From positions 1 through 30,132 of the IMG/VR virus record IMGVR_UViG_3300032516_007627: a stretch of DNA of 30,132 nt; one strand, 5' to 3'. Origin of the DNA: a virus. This document shows, in pieces, positions 14,799-21,464 of the stretch; within the stretch, counting starts at the first letter, position 1, and each line of letters starts with the position of its first letter. Both the position numbers and the translations under genes were made by a program. The notes beneath the pieces are model-generated. The model searched no databases, was not told the DNA's origin, and worked only from the letters and a program-made list of their open reading frames with translations.

Positions 14799-15118
14799 TA
14801 TTCTTCCCCGTCAAACATGCGTGCGATTCGCCTCTTTCTCACGGCTTCGATCTCTTCCTCTGGATCTCCGCCCGCGATCGAACGCATGGCCTCTCCGACC
14901 GTCATGCCCGGCTTGAAATTGGGTGAGAGGATATGGGCGACAGCATACGCAAGTTTCCGCATTTCTCGGGCCTCGCGCCATTCTGCTGCCTCCAGGACGT
15001 CCAGATATTCGAGAGGCGTCAGGGCGAAGAATTGCTTAGGTCGCAGGCCGCACAATCCGTAGGCGCGGAGCTTTTCCCGCTCTATCCACCGCCGGATGTC
15101 GGCCCGGCGGCTTCCGCT
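14798..15118 (-). CDS. Tail assembly chaperone, frameshift extension (T-like)
   Basis: This frame has no good start of its own; only a TTG at 15055 without a clear site is available. It is open back through the slippery site, with a sensible reading upstream (ADIRRWIEREKLRAYGLCGL, then RPKQFFALTPLEYLD). It would be made by -1 frameshifting at 15118-15124 from the G-like gene, giving a fusion of about 217 residues (111 from the first frame plus 106). Lambda gpG/gpGT is the known parallel, a chaperone for the tape measure. The tape measure gene follows at once, as in that family. Confidence 0.75.
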   Translation of the reverse strand, partial: SGSRRADIRRWIEREKLRAYGLCGLRPKQFFALTPLEYLDVLEAAEWREAREMRKLAYAVAHILSPNFKPGMTVGEAMRSIAGGDPEEEIEAVRKRRIARMFDGEE

Positions 15119-15450
15119 TTTCCCTTTGCCTCCTCCCCGGTCTCAGCCACGAGGCCCGATGCCCGCTGCAACTCCCCGGAGATATGGCGGAGGACGGTAA
15201 ACAGATTGCCGCCGCGGTCAACGTACTGGTCTATCAGCGTCTGCACCTGGTCCCTGGATAGCTTTTTGTCCTCATGCCGAAGCGACAACCACAGCGCCGT
15301 CACGATGACGCTGTAGTCGAACCGCATGAGGCGGGCGGCGATCTCCAGGCCGGGCACGTTCCCCAGGCGACTCTGCAGTTCCTCCAGGGCGCCCCAGTTG
15401 AGCCGCAATTCGCGGGGGCGGTCCAGTTCAACGATAAACTTGTCGGACAT
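15082..15450 (-). CDS. Tail assembly chaperone (G-like), 122 aa
   Basis: AGGAGG eight bases upstream selects the ATG at 15450. An upstream extension of the frame overlaps the tail tube gene and is low complexity. The protein (FIVELDRPRELRLNWGALEE) resembles tail assembly chaperones found between tube and tape measure genes. Helices fill residues about 45-85. The Lys/Ala/Gly-rich end is encoded over the slippery site and its stem-loop. Most ribosomes would make this short form. Confidence 0.75.
   Translation of the reverse strand: MSDKFIVELDRPRELRLNWGALEELQSRLGNVPGLEIAARLMRFDYSVIVTALWLSLRHEDKKLSRDQVQTLIDQYVDRGGNLFTVLRHISGELQRASGLVAETGEEAKGKAEAAGPTSGGG
15089..15124 (-). promoter_or_regulatory. 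Programmed -1 ribosomal frameshift signal
   Basis: GGGAAAA (15118-15124, minus strand) sits in phase as G GGA AAA within the G-like frame. A 7-base spacer follows, then a perfect 7-bp GC stem, CCGCCGG (15104-15110) with CCGGCGG (15089-15095) and an 8-base loop. The slippery site follows X XXY YYZ and is close to the lambda G/T site GGGAAAG. The -1 frame is open into the T-like reading. Confidence 0.85.
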
Positions 15451-15470
15451 GTCGCGGGCCTCCTGTCCCG

Positions 15471-15881
15471 TTACGAACTGCTGGCGCGGCTCAGCGAGCC
15501 GGCCGGCGAGAAGCGGGCTGTCACCCGCATGAGTTCTCCGACGCCGCCAGCGACCGGGGAATATTCCTGCAAGATGCAGATGCCGCTGTAGGTCGGGTTG
15601 ATCGCCGTCGAACAGGTATTGTCCGGCCTCAATTCGAAGCACGCCGTGGTACCCTGAATCGCGAACAGGAGAGCGTCCACGTTGGCGGCGGCATAGTCCT
15701 GGTGGAGGACGGCCTCCAGAGACCAGTTGAACAGGCCGGCCTTACTGATCCGGTTCGAGTCCCCCATCGCCGTCTCGTCCAGCATTTCGCTTTGTCGGTT
15801 CAGCGTCACCGAGACGAGGTGATCCGAGAGATCGGTCGCATTGAGTTGGAACTTTCCATTGGTCAAAACCTTGGTGCTCAT
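15471..15881 (-). CDS. Tail tube-like protein 2, 136 aa
   Basis: GGAGG eight bases before the ATG at 15881. The sequence is beta-rich and lines up with the other tube-like protein at both ends: MST-VLTN at the start, MLD-T...NRI-KAGL in the middle (about residues 33-50), and SPVAGGVGEL near residue 110. It lies just before the chaperone genes, the standard site for the major tail tube protein, so of the two copies this is the better candidate for the main tube subunit. That choice is inference. Confidence 0.7.
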   Translation of the reverse strand: MSTKVLTNGKFQLNATDLSDHLVSVTLNRQSEMLDETAMGDSNRISKAGLFNWSLEAVLHQDYAAANVDALLFAIQGTTACFELRPDNTCSTAINPTYSGICILQEYSPVAGGVGELMRVTARFSPAGSLSRASSS

Positions 15882-15908
15882 CTACGTTTCCTCCTGCGGT
15901 CGCCCGCG

Positions 15909-16274
15909 TTACTGGATGCCCATCCCCATGAGACCTTTCCAGGACCCTCCCGTGGATGCGGCAGTGGACATCGTCCATGTAGCTCTGAACCATTGGCGGT
16001 CCGTACTCATCGCCACCGGTGCGGGCCAGGTCGAACCGATCTCAGACGAAAGACCGAATGTGAATGCTGTTGATAGGGTCGTGAATCCACTCGACGAGGA
16101 GTCCTGGATGGTTGCGACCAGGGTACGGCCCGTGGAACTACAGGTCAGGTGGAAAAACCCCACGAGTCTCTGCGCGGCGGTCAGCGGTCCGAGATTGTAC
16201 CCCGTGCTCACATACGATGTGGACAGGGCGTTCGTCCGAAAGTCCTTGAGCGCCGCCACTCTCACGATTGCCAT
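15909..16274 (-). CDS. Small structural protein between tube paralogues, 121 aa
   Basis: The ATG at 16274 overlaps the upstream stop (TAATG), with GGTGG just before. The protein is rich in Ser, Thr and Gly and reads as beta strands (LVGFFHLTCSSTGRTLVATI), with a Gly-rich end (GGSWKGLMGMGIQ). It is soluble and has no cysteine pattern. Its place inside the tail tube locus suggests a tail decoration or virion protein. I do not recognise a named family. Confidence 0.65.
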   Translation of the reverse strand: MAIVRVAALKDFRTNALSTSYVSTGYNLGPLTAAQRLVGFFHLTCSSTGRTLVATIQDSSSSGFTTLSTAFTFGLSSEIGSTWPAPVAMSTDRQWFRATWTMSTAASTGGSWKGLMGMGIQ

Positions 16275-16672
16275 TACACCACCCCCCGGCTTTCCGCCTC
16301 GACGGTGAATTTGAGCAACTCGCCCACGCCCCCGGCGAGCGGCGTATAGCGAGCCGCCACGGCCTTGAAGGCATATCCGCCGCCCGTGAAGACCCCCTCC
16401 GTGATTGTGTCGGGCCAGACGCTCACGACCTCATCCTCGATCCCGACATCGTTGTAGAGGACCGTCCCGACCAGACCCGAGCCGTCCTGCACGAATCCGC
16501 CGCCCGTCATGCGGATACGCGAGAGGCCGGCCTTGTAGATGCGGTTCGTCTGCCCGAAGCACGTCGCGTCCAGCATGTCAAAGGTCTCGGTCAGTGCAAT
16601 CTGGTTGAAGTCTGAGGAGAGGTTATAGCCTCCCATCACGATCTGCGCGTTGGTGAGAACTTGTGTTGACAT
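16274..16672 (-). CDS. Tail tube-like protein 1, 132 aa
   Basis: A GGGGGG stretch precedes the ATG at 16672. It is a paralogue of the 136-aa protein two genes downstream: both start MST-VLTN, share MLD-T and NRI-KAGL at about residues 33-49, and share AGGVGEL at about 113-119. The middle parts differ, so the duplication is old. One copy may form the tube and the other a terminal or decorating ring (inference). The -35 box of the HNH promoter on the other strand overlaps its first codons. Confidence 0.7.
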   Translation of the reverse strand: MSTQVLTNAQIVMGGYNLSSDFNQIALTETFDMLDATCFGQTNRIYKAGLSRIRMTGGGFVQDGSGLVGTVLYNDVGIEDEVVSVWPDTITEGVFTGGGYAFKAVAARYTPLAGGVGELLKFTVEAESRGVV

Positions 16673-16694
16673 TTTTAATGCCCCCCTGTATTAT
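16666..16694 (+). promoter_or_regulatory. Sigma70 consensus promoter for the HNH gene
   Basis: TTGACA (16666-16671), a 17-base spacer and TATTAT (16689-16694) on the plus strand, with the HNH ATG six bases past the -10 box. The transcript would start at or near the ATG, so the mRNA is probably leaderless. No ribosome site is seen. Confidence 0.7.
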
Positions 16695-16700
16695 TTGCGC

Positions 16701-17270
16701 ATGGGCAAGCCGAAAATAAATCCGCCAACTGGGTTTACCAGATCGGAGTTCTGCGAATGCGGTTGCGGGCGAAGAACTCCGATTTGCTACCATACTCGCA
16801 TTAGATTTGAGGAATATTTTGGCTATCCTCTTCGCTTCATTCACGGCCATCACGCCAGAAATATGGTTGGGGAGAAATGCCCAAGCTGGAAAGGTGGACG
16901 GAAGAAAACGGAATATGGATATTGGCTTCTCAGAATGCCGGGACACCATCTGGCGAACAACTCTGGCTATGCTTTCGAGCATCGCGTGGTTTGGGAACAA
17001 ACGCATGGAAGGCGACTTGAGCCAGGAGAATTTGTTCATCACATAAATGGCGATAGGGGAGACAATCGACCGGAGAACTTGATAGCCATAGCCAGAAAGG
17101 CCCATCATCAAGCGCACCGAGAGTTGGAAAGTACGATTCGCAAGTACGGGTCTCGCGTGGCCTCTGAATCTATGAGACGGAAATTGTCCGATGCATCCAA
17201 GAAGGCCTGGTCCGATCCGGTCAAGCGCCAGAAGATCCTCGCCGGTATTGCCAATCATCTTAAGAAGTGA
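16701..17270 (+). CDS. HNH endonuclease, 189 aa
   Basis: This is the only supported plus-strand gene. An N-terminal Cys cluster (CECGCGRRTP, from residue 18) and a GYPLRFIHGHHARNM segment are typical of phage HNH enzymes. The HNH_3-type core is VHHINGDRGDNRPENL (residues 112-127), followed by a helix with HHQAHRE; the C-terminal 45 residues are basic. It is probably a homing endonuclease that nicks or cuts intron-free phage DNA at a related site. It is visibly richer in A and T than its neighbours, which suggests later arrival. It ends 11 bases inside the converging zinc-ribbon gene. Confidence 0.88.
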   Translation: MGKPKINPPTGFTRSEFCECGCGRRTPICYHTRIRFEEYFGYPLRFIHGHHARNMVGEKCPSWKGGRKKTEYGYWLLRMPGHHLANNSGYAFEHRVVWEQTHGRRLEPGEFVHHINGDRGDNRPENLIAIARKAHHQAHRELESTIRKYGSRVASESMRRKLSDASKKAWSDPVKRQKILAGIANHLKK

Positions 17271-17487
17271 TGCCACCGTTCACCTCCTGCCCGCACTTGC
17301 GGCAGTGATACGCATTCGGCGCCCCCATGCGGGCAGTGGATACCCTGGACTCTTCCGGATGCTCGCATTCCGTAGACGGCGGAGGCTCGGGCGGCGCCTG
17401 CATGCCCGCGAGCAATTCCTCCAGCATCGCCACCTGCGCACGCGACATCTCGCGCAAGGCAATCAACCGCTGCTCAATGGCGCTCAC
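17260..17487 (-). CDS. Small zinc-ribbon-like protein, 75 aa
   Basis: GTG start at 17487 in a GTGA overlap with the upstream stop. A helical N-terminus (residues 1-30) and a Pro-rich linker lead to a likely zinc site: Cys41-x-His43 and Cys62-x2-Cys65 (HCRKCGQEV). Similar small Cys/His proteins occur beside phage tail genes. DNA or protein binding is not shown. Its last codons overlap the end of the HNH gene on the other strand. Confidence 0.65.
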   Translation of the reverse strand: MSAIEQRLIALREMSRAQVAMLEELLAGMQAPPEPPPSTECEHPEESRVSTARMGAPNAYHCRKCGQEVNGGITS

Positions 17488-17894
17488 GCCGTGCTCCTCG
17501 CCTTCTGAATCTCGAAATTCTGCGCCAGCACTGGGCGACCGTTCGCGTCGTATTCCAGCAGGAATGGCGGCTGCACCGCCGAAGCAAAGTGATATTGTGT
17601 CCCGTTGATCGTCCGCGGTCGTAGGCCGTCCAGCAACCCCTCCGCAACCTTGATCCTGGTCTTTGCTCCTGCGTAAGTCACAGAACGGGAAACGATCTGC
17701 ACGCGCGGCATTTCAAGGACCGCATTCCCTGGGCCCGCCGACATCGCATGCACGGGTGCCATTCCCCCGGTCTCCGCGATCGCCAGTTGATCGGCTGGCG
17801 TGTCGGAGAGCCTGCCGAGAAAGACCAAGCCGGACAGGCCAGTGCTGCCGCTTGAAAGCAAGTCGCTCAGATCATCTAGGAGACTCATCGCCAT
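17484..17894 (-). CDS. Tail terminator-like minor capsid protein, 136 aa
   Basis: GGAG five bases before the ATG at 17894; a second ATG at 17888 overlaps the upstream stop as ATGA. The order of motifs fits the minor capsid/tail completion family (PF12691-like): LVFLGRLSDTPADQ, ETGGMAPVHAM, then PRVQIVSRSVTYAGA and a late NGTQYHFASAVQPPFLL. Such proteins end the tail tube and join it to the head. The gene lies after the gp10-like gene, which agrees. Confidence 0.75.
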   Translation of the reverse strand: MAMSLLDDLSDLLSSGSTGLSGLVFLGRLSDTPADQLAIAETGGMAPVHAMSAGPGNAVLEMPRVQIVSRSVTYAGAKTRIKVAEGLLDGLRPRTINGTQYHFASAVQPPFLLEYDANGRPVLAQNFEIQKARSTA

Positions 17895-18457
17895 TCCAAC
17901 TCCGCCCGCAGATCCGTCCCAATCTTGGCCTCTAATTTCGAGGCCCAGGCGAGCATCGGGCGTTCGAGATATTTCCAGTTTCCGACCTTATGCCTAGCAT
18001 TCACCTCGTGGACGGCCATGGCATATCCAATTTCCTTCAGGGCAGCACCATAACCGCCCCGCTTCCCGGGCGCAGCAGGTTTCCCAGTCGCCGTATATTT
18101 CCCGCCCGCCTCCTTCTTCCCGCGATACGGTCCAGAAATAAATTTGCCGCTACCCTTTCCAGCCGGTCCCCCGAACCCGAGCGTCACGAGCACCCAATTG
18201 CCGATCCATTCCGGCGGCAGCACGTGTCCCGATGCCCGGAGGTTCCCCGTATCCACCGGAACTTGCCCCTTCGCCTCGGTCATGATCTGTTCGGCAATCC
18301 GGTACAGGATCTTCGGGACGCTCGCCTCCCCGCGTGCCCGCAATCCATCCAGGGACGCCAGGAGATTCTCGGTCCCGTCGAGCGTGATCCCGGTCAGGAC
18401 CTTGGCTTGTCCGCCCGTCTGTTTGCTGTAATAGGTCTGAAAGCTCGTGGTGGCCAT
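17885..18457 (-). CDS. HK97 gp10-like neck/tail completion protein, 190 aa
   Basis: The motif VPVDTGNLRASG at about residue 71 is the hallmark of the HK97 gp10 family, and the C-terminal YLERPMLAWASK is also typical. A Gly/Lys-rich loop (about residues 95-135) is longer than usual. The start at 18457 follows the stopper gene by three bases. In this family the protein helps join head and tail. It overlaps the next gene by 10 bases. Confidence 0.85.
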   Translation of the reverse strand: MATTSFQTYYSKQTGGQAKVLTGITLDGTENLLASLDGLRARGEASVPKILYRIAEQIMTEAKGQVPVDTGNLRASGHVLPPEWIGNWVLVTLGFGGPAGKGSGKFISGPYRGKKEAGGKYTATGKPAAPGKRGGYGAALKEIGYAMAVHEVNARHKVGNWKYLERPMLAWASKLEAKIGTDLRAELEWR

Positions 18458-18460
18458 TGT

Positions 18461-18787
18461 TTACCCGACGTACGCGACGACGTGATGGATACCTTTCTCA
18501 TCGTTCACGGGGAAAGCATCCAAGATCGGCGGCTGTGTCGGCACGAAAGAGGCCGGCAATGTGATCCGGTCTTTCGCAGTCGGCACCGTCGTCGTCCCAA
18601 GAAATACCCGGCCGCGGGCCGCGATCTCCACCCCGCCGGAGCCCGCGATCCGTCGAGACTTCATCTCGACCCGGGCCGGATAGGAATGACAACTCGTGTA
18701 GGTCGGCTCGCCATACGCATTCTGGCTGCTCCAGGTTTCCAGGATGACGGTGTGCGGCATGAAATCTCGGAAGAGGCTGACGCCCAT
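18461..18787 (-). CDS. Head-tail stopper (head closure) protein, 108 aa
   Basis: Size, position and the pattern HTVILETWSSQNAYGEPTYT with a beta-barrel body (KDRITLPASFVPTQPPILDA) fit phage head closure proteins of the SPP1 gp16 / HK97 gp7 type. A GGGG stretch precedes the ATG at 18787. It lies between the unusual repeat protein and the gp10-like gene. It would seal the connector after packaging. Confidence 0.75.
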   Translation of the reverse strand: MGVSLFRDFMPHTVILETWSSQNAYGEPTYTSCHSYPARVEMKSRRIAGSGGVEIAARGRVFLGTTTVPTAKDRITLPASFVPTQPPILDAFPVNDEKGIHHVVAYVG

Positions 18788-18789
18788 CG

Positions 18790-19383
18790 TTACCCCGTCG
18801 TCACATAGTCGATCTGAAACGCACTCTGCCCAGGATTAGAGCAGGTCGTGGATACAAGCTTGATTTTCAGATCGGTGCATGCCGCAAGGCCTGCGACATC
18901 CAGCGTGCTTGCAGCCGTGCGCGTTCCCGCGACGATGCCTGTGCTCACTGGTGCGAAATCCACTGAAGCCATACTGCTTCCCACGCTACTGGCCCCGCCG
19001 AAGATCGTGAAGATATCCCCCGTTGCGTTTTCGTAGGCGGTCAGAGCGATGTGCTGAATACGCAGGATAGTAACGGGGACGAGCGGACGCCAGAGTTGAT
19101 AGGAGGAGGTCACACCACCATCAGAGGATGCCGATTCCGCAACCAGGGCGATGAGGCTCCTGGTGAGCAGATTCGTGGATGCCTTCTCACTCGTGACGTT
19201 CAAGTCGGCTATCTTTGACGTGTCCACCGACGTGTCGGCCAGCTTCGTGCTTTCCACGGATCCATCGGCGAGCTTGGCCGTGGTAACGGAACAACTCGCC
19301 AAGTCTTCGGAATCAATTTCCCGGATGCTCTTTAGGATGGGTCGTTCTTTCTGTGCCCACCAATCCCCGCGAAAGACTGGCAT
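18790..19383 (-). CDS. Neck-located fibre-like protein with KLAD repeats, 197 aa
   Basis: GGAGG four bases before the ATG at 19383. Residues about 32-68 carry roughly 10-residue repeats (VTTAKLADGS, VESTKLADTS, VDTSKIADLN), a pattern common in trimeric phage fibres. The C-terminal 120 residues are beta-rich. The place is odd for a fibre: between the connector and the stopper. It may be a neck whisker, a head fibre or a virion decoration (inference). Confidence 0.7.
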   Translation of the reverse strand: MPVFRGDWWAQKERPILKSIREIDSEDLASCSVTTAKLADGSVESTKLADTSVDTSKIADLNVTSEKASTNLLTRSLIALVAESASSDGGVTSSYQLWRPLVPVTILRIQHIALTAYENATGDIFTIFGGASSVGSSMASVDFAPVSTGIVAGTRTAASTLDVAGLAACTDLKIKLVSTTCSNPGQSAFQIDYVTTG

Positions 19384-19401
19384 GCTTCCTCCACTGCGGG
19401 C

Positions 19402-20064
19402 TTAGATGATCCTCCGATACGGGACCAGCAATGATTCCGCTGCATCCGGTCCCTCCGAGCGGTACGTGACAGCAAGATCCCCGACTCGCTTGCTGGTGAT
19501 GCCGGACTGCCCGCCGTACAGGGAGCGCACCTTCTCGATCACGCCTTGCTCGATGTCTTCGGGGAGCGTGCGCCCCGTTGTCGTGCATCCCCCTGCCGTG
19601 CTGGTGGTACCTGCCAGGGAATACCCGGCCTCATAGATCACGTACCAAGGCCGCGTCTCGCTGTTCGGCAAGGCGCTGTCGGAAATCGAGTCAGCCTGCA
19701 ACGCGGTCCAGGCGAACCCCTCATCGCGCGACAGGAATCCCGCCTCGGCATCCTCGATGCGGATCTGCGTGCTGTAGTTCGTCGCGCCGGTCGAGGTGCT
19801 ATCGTAGATCCCGGTCACGCCGCGAAGAGGCACGCGGGACAGCATCAGGCAGCGGCCCCCGAATGCCGGGACGGTCTCGCCATAGATTTGCACGGAAAGC
19901 GGTTGGCCGATGTAACTGTCGGCCCAGCGGGAGGCCCTAGTAATAAGGCTGTCGATGCGCCCGAATTCGGACGTGCTGACGCAGGTGGAAGCGAACAACT
20001 CCAGGGCCACGGCCCCCGTCGTGGTGTATTGACTATCAGTGGACGCCGAACAGACCCAGAGCAT
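19402..20064 (-). CDS. Head-tail connector (gp6-like), 220 aa
   Basis: The motif LITRASRWADSYIGQPL (about residues 39-55) and the later PEDIEQGVIEKVRSLYGG (about 165-182) are typical of the phage connector family that forms a ring below the portal (HK97 gp6 / SPP1 gp15). An inserted beta-rich part with Ser/Thr-rich loops makes it larger than HK97 gp6 (about 110 aa). The ATG at 20064 lies three bases past the upstream stop. Confidence 0.8.
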   Translation of the reverse strand: MLWVCSASTDSQYTTTGAVALELFASTCVSTSEFGRIDSLITRASRWADSYIGQPLSVQIYGETVPAFGGRCLMLSRVPLRGVTGIYDSTSTGATNYSTQIRIEDAEAGFLSRDEGFAWTALQADSISDSALPNSETRPWYVIYEAGYSLAGTTSTAGGCTTTGRTLPEDIEQGVIEKVRSLYGGQSGITSKRVGDLAVTYRSEGPDAAESLLVPYRRII

Positions 20065-20067
20065 GAA

Positions 20068-20346
20068 TCACCCGCCCAATGCCAAGACCCGCAGGAGCCC
20101 GCTGGTTGTAGTGGTGCCGAGAGAAAACCCTTGCAACGGGTAGCCTTGATCGAGCGTGAATGGGCTGTCACCGCTGGTCATTGCGAACCCCACCGTCGTG
20201 CCCGCCCCTGTCGTGTCAAACCGCAAATAGGTTGGCCCTGGGTTGTCCTGGTAGATTCGCAGATAAGTCGCATCAAACCCGAAGGCCACCCCGAATCCGG
20301 AGCTGGTCGCAATTTGTGGGGATAGATATTGCCGACGGAAAGACAT
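20068..20346 (-). CDS. Small virion-like protein, 92 aa
   Basis: GGAG eight bases before the ATG at 20346. The sequence is beta-rich with many Gly, Thr and Ser (TTGAGTTVGFAMTSGDSPF) and ends hydrophobic (LLRVLALGG). It looks like a small beta-sandwich virion component. It precedes the connector gene. No family is recognised. Confidence 0.65.
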   Translation of the reverse strand: MSFRRQYLSPQIATSSGFGVAFGFDATYLRIYQDNPGPTYLRFDTTGAGTTVGFAMTSGDSPFTLDQGYPLQGFSLGTTTTSGLLRVLALGG

Positions 20347-20370
20347 CGTGGTTACTCCTCAGCGGGCTTC

Positions 20371-21186
20371 TTATGCCGCTTCCCCGATCGCGCCCCCGCG
20401 TGAGCGCAACGTGTAGAGTTCCTTCCAGTAGCCCAGATCTTGGAGCGCGCCATCGAGCGTGTGTGCTTCCCGGGTCACCGCTTCCAGGCGCGTCCGGATT
20501 TCTTTCTCCCGCGCCTCGAACATGGACATCTTGAGCGGCCCCAGGTCCGGCTCGGTCTGATACCCGTACCGGAAGCCGTGCTTCAGGAGCGCTGTCTGCG
20601 CGGGAAGGTGGATCTCAATACCCTGCCCGTTGGCGATTCCCAGCCACATCTCGGCGCAGGCTTTCTGGTAGAACCATTCCTGCCCGACGATGAGATCCAC
20701 GCCCCAGACGCCAATGGTTTTGAAGCCGTCTCTTATGGCCAGGGCGATCATGTAGGAGATCGTCGAGGTGAAATAATCCACGCCCCAAGGGTAGGCGGGA
20801 TTCTGCCCGGACACGTCCTCGATGGGGTAGCGGACGGAGTTCGGGATGTCCGGCTGTCGTTCGTGCTGGAAGATGGGAATCGGCGCGCTCTTCATCCATT
20901 CGATTTCATCCGTCCCATCCACCATGCTCTTCGGGTCGCGGAAATAGTGGTGGATGTCGATCCAGGCATCGAAGCGTGGGCAGTGGCGATAGAGCTGATT
21001 CAGCCCCATCAGAATCCATTCTGGGTCATCCCAGGGAGCCAGGTCTCGACTCGAGGAGGCGAACCCCACCAGGCCGAACTTCGTGCGCCCCTTCCAGTCG
21101 ATGATTCCTTTGTCCGCGTCGATGATTGTCGCGTGCGCGGCGGCGGGATGGTCCCACTTGACGGCGTTCTGAATGACGTCGGTCAT
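20371..21186 (-). CDS. Rossmann-fold, glycosyltransferase-like protein, 271 aa
   Basis: The ATG at 21186 overlaps the upstream stop (ATGA) behind a G-run. Motifs: KFGLVGFASSSRDLAPWDDP and WILMGLNQLY near residues 35-65; SYMIALAIRDGFKTIGVWGV with DLI near residues 145-168; WLGIANGQGIEIHLP later; and a helical C-terminus. This arrangement resembles MptE/DUF115 and CST-I-type sialyltransferase-like Rossmann proteins seen in many phages with no known role. It sits within the head genes, hinting at modification of virion or host sugars. Activity is inferred. Confidence 0.65.
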   Translation of the reverse strand: MTDVIQNAVKWDHPAAAHATIIDADKGIIDWKGRTKFGLVGFASSSRDLAPWDDPEWILMGLNQLYRHCPRFDAWIDIHHYFRDPKSMVDGTDEIEWMKSAPIPIFQHERQPDIPNSVRYPIEDVSGQNPAYPWGVDYFTSTISYMIALAIRDGFKTIGVWGVDLIVGQEWFYQKACAEMWLGIANGQGIEIHLPAQTALLKHGFRYGYQTEPDLGPLKMSMFEAREKEIRTRLEAVTREAHTLDGALQDLGYWKELYTLRSRGGAIGEAA

Positions 21187-21440
21187 GGTCGGCCCCCCTT
21201 GTTGGGAGACCACTTGATCTGCTTATGCGCGGGCGGCTGATAGATTGCTTTTTCATTCGCGGGCTTCTTGGCCATCTCGGACTCCTCCTCTTCGGGTGAT
21301 GGAACGATTTCGGCGATTCCGGCAGATAGGAACTCCTCCGCGATTTCCGGAGCGAATGCCGCAACCTCTCCTGCGTTGTAGAGGGCACCCCCCCGGACCC
21401 TCGCGGGTCCGAGGAGGCGCAACCGAATCAGTTCCTTCAT
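21183..21440 (-). CDS. DUF7210-like small protein, 85 aa
   Basis: GGAGG seven bases before the ATG at 21440. A longer start at 21461 overlaps the upstream gene and lacks a site. The N-terminal 45 residues (LIRLRLLGPARVRGGALYNA with GEVAAFAPEIAEEFLSAG) match a small domain common in phages next to capsid genes. A Glu-rich turn and a basic tail (residues 55-85) follow. Function is unknown; it is often found in head-gene clusters. Confidence 0.7.
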   Translation of the reverse strand: MKELIRLRLLGPARVRGGALYNAGEVAAFAPEIAEEFLSAGIAEIVPSPEEEESEMAKKPANEKAIYQPPAHKQIKWSPNKGGRP

Positions 21441-21464
21441 GGGCGGGCCTCCATGATCCAAGGG

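Noticed and set aside
15082-15642. Longer start for the chaperone at 15642
   Set aside because: The extension is an Arg-rich shadow of the tail tube gene; AGGAGG points to 15450.
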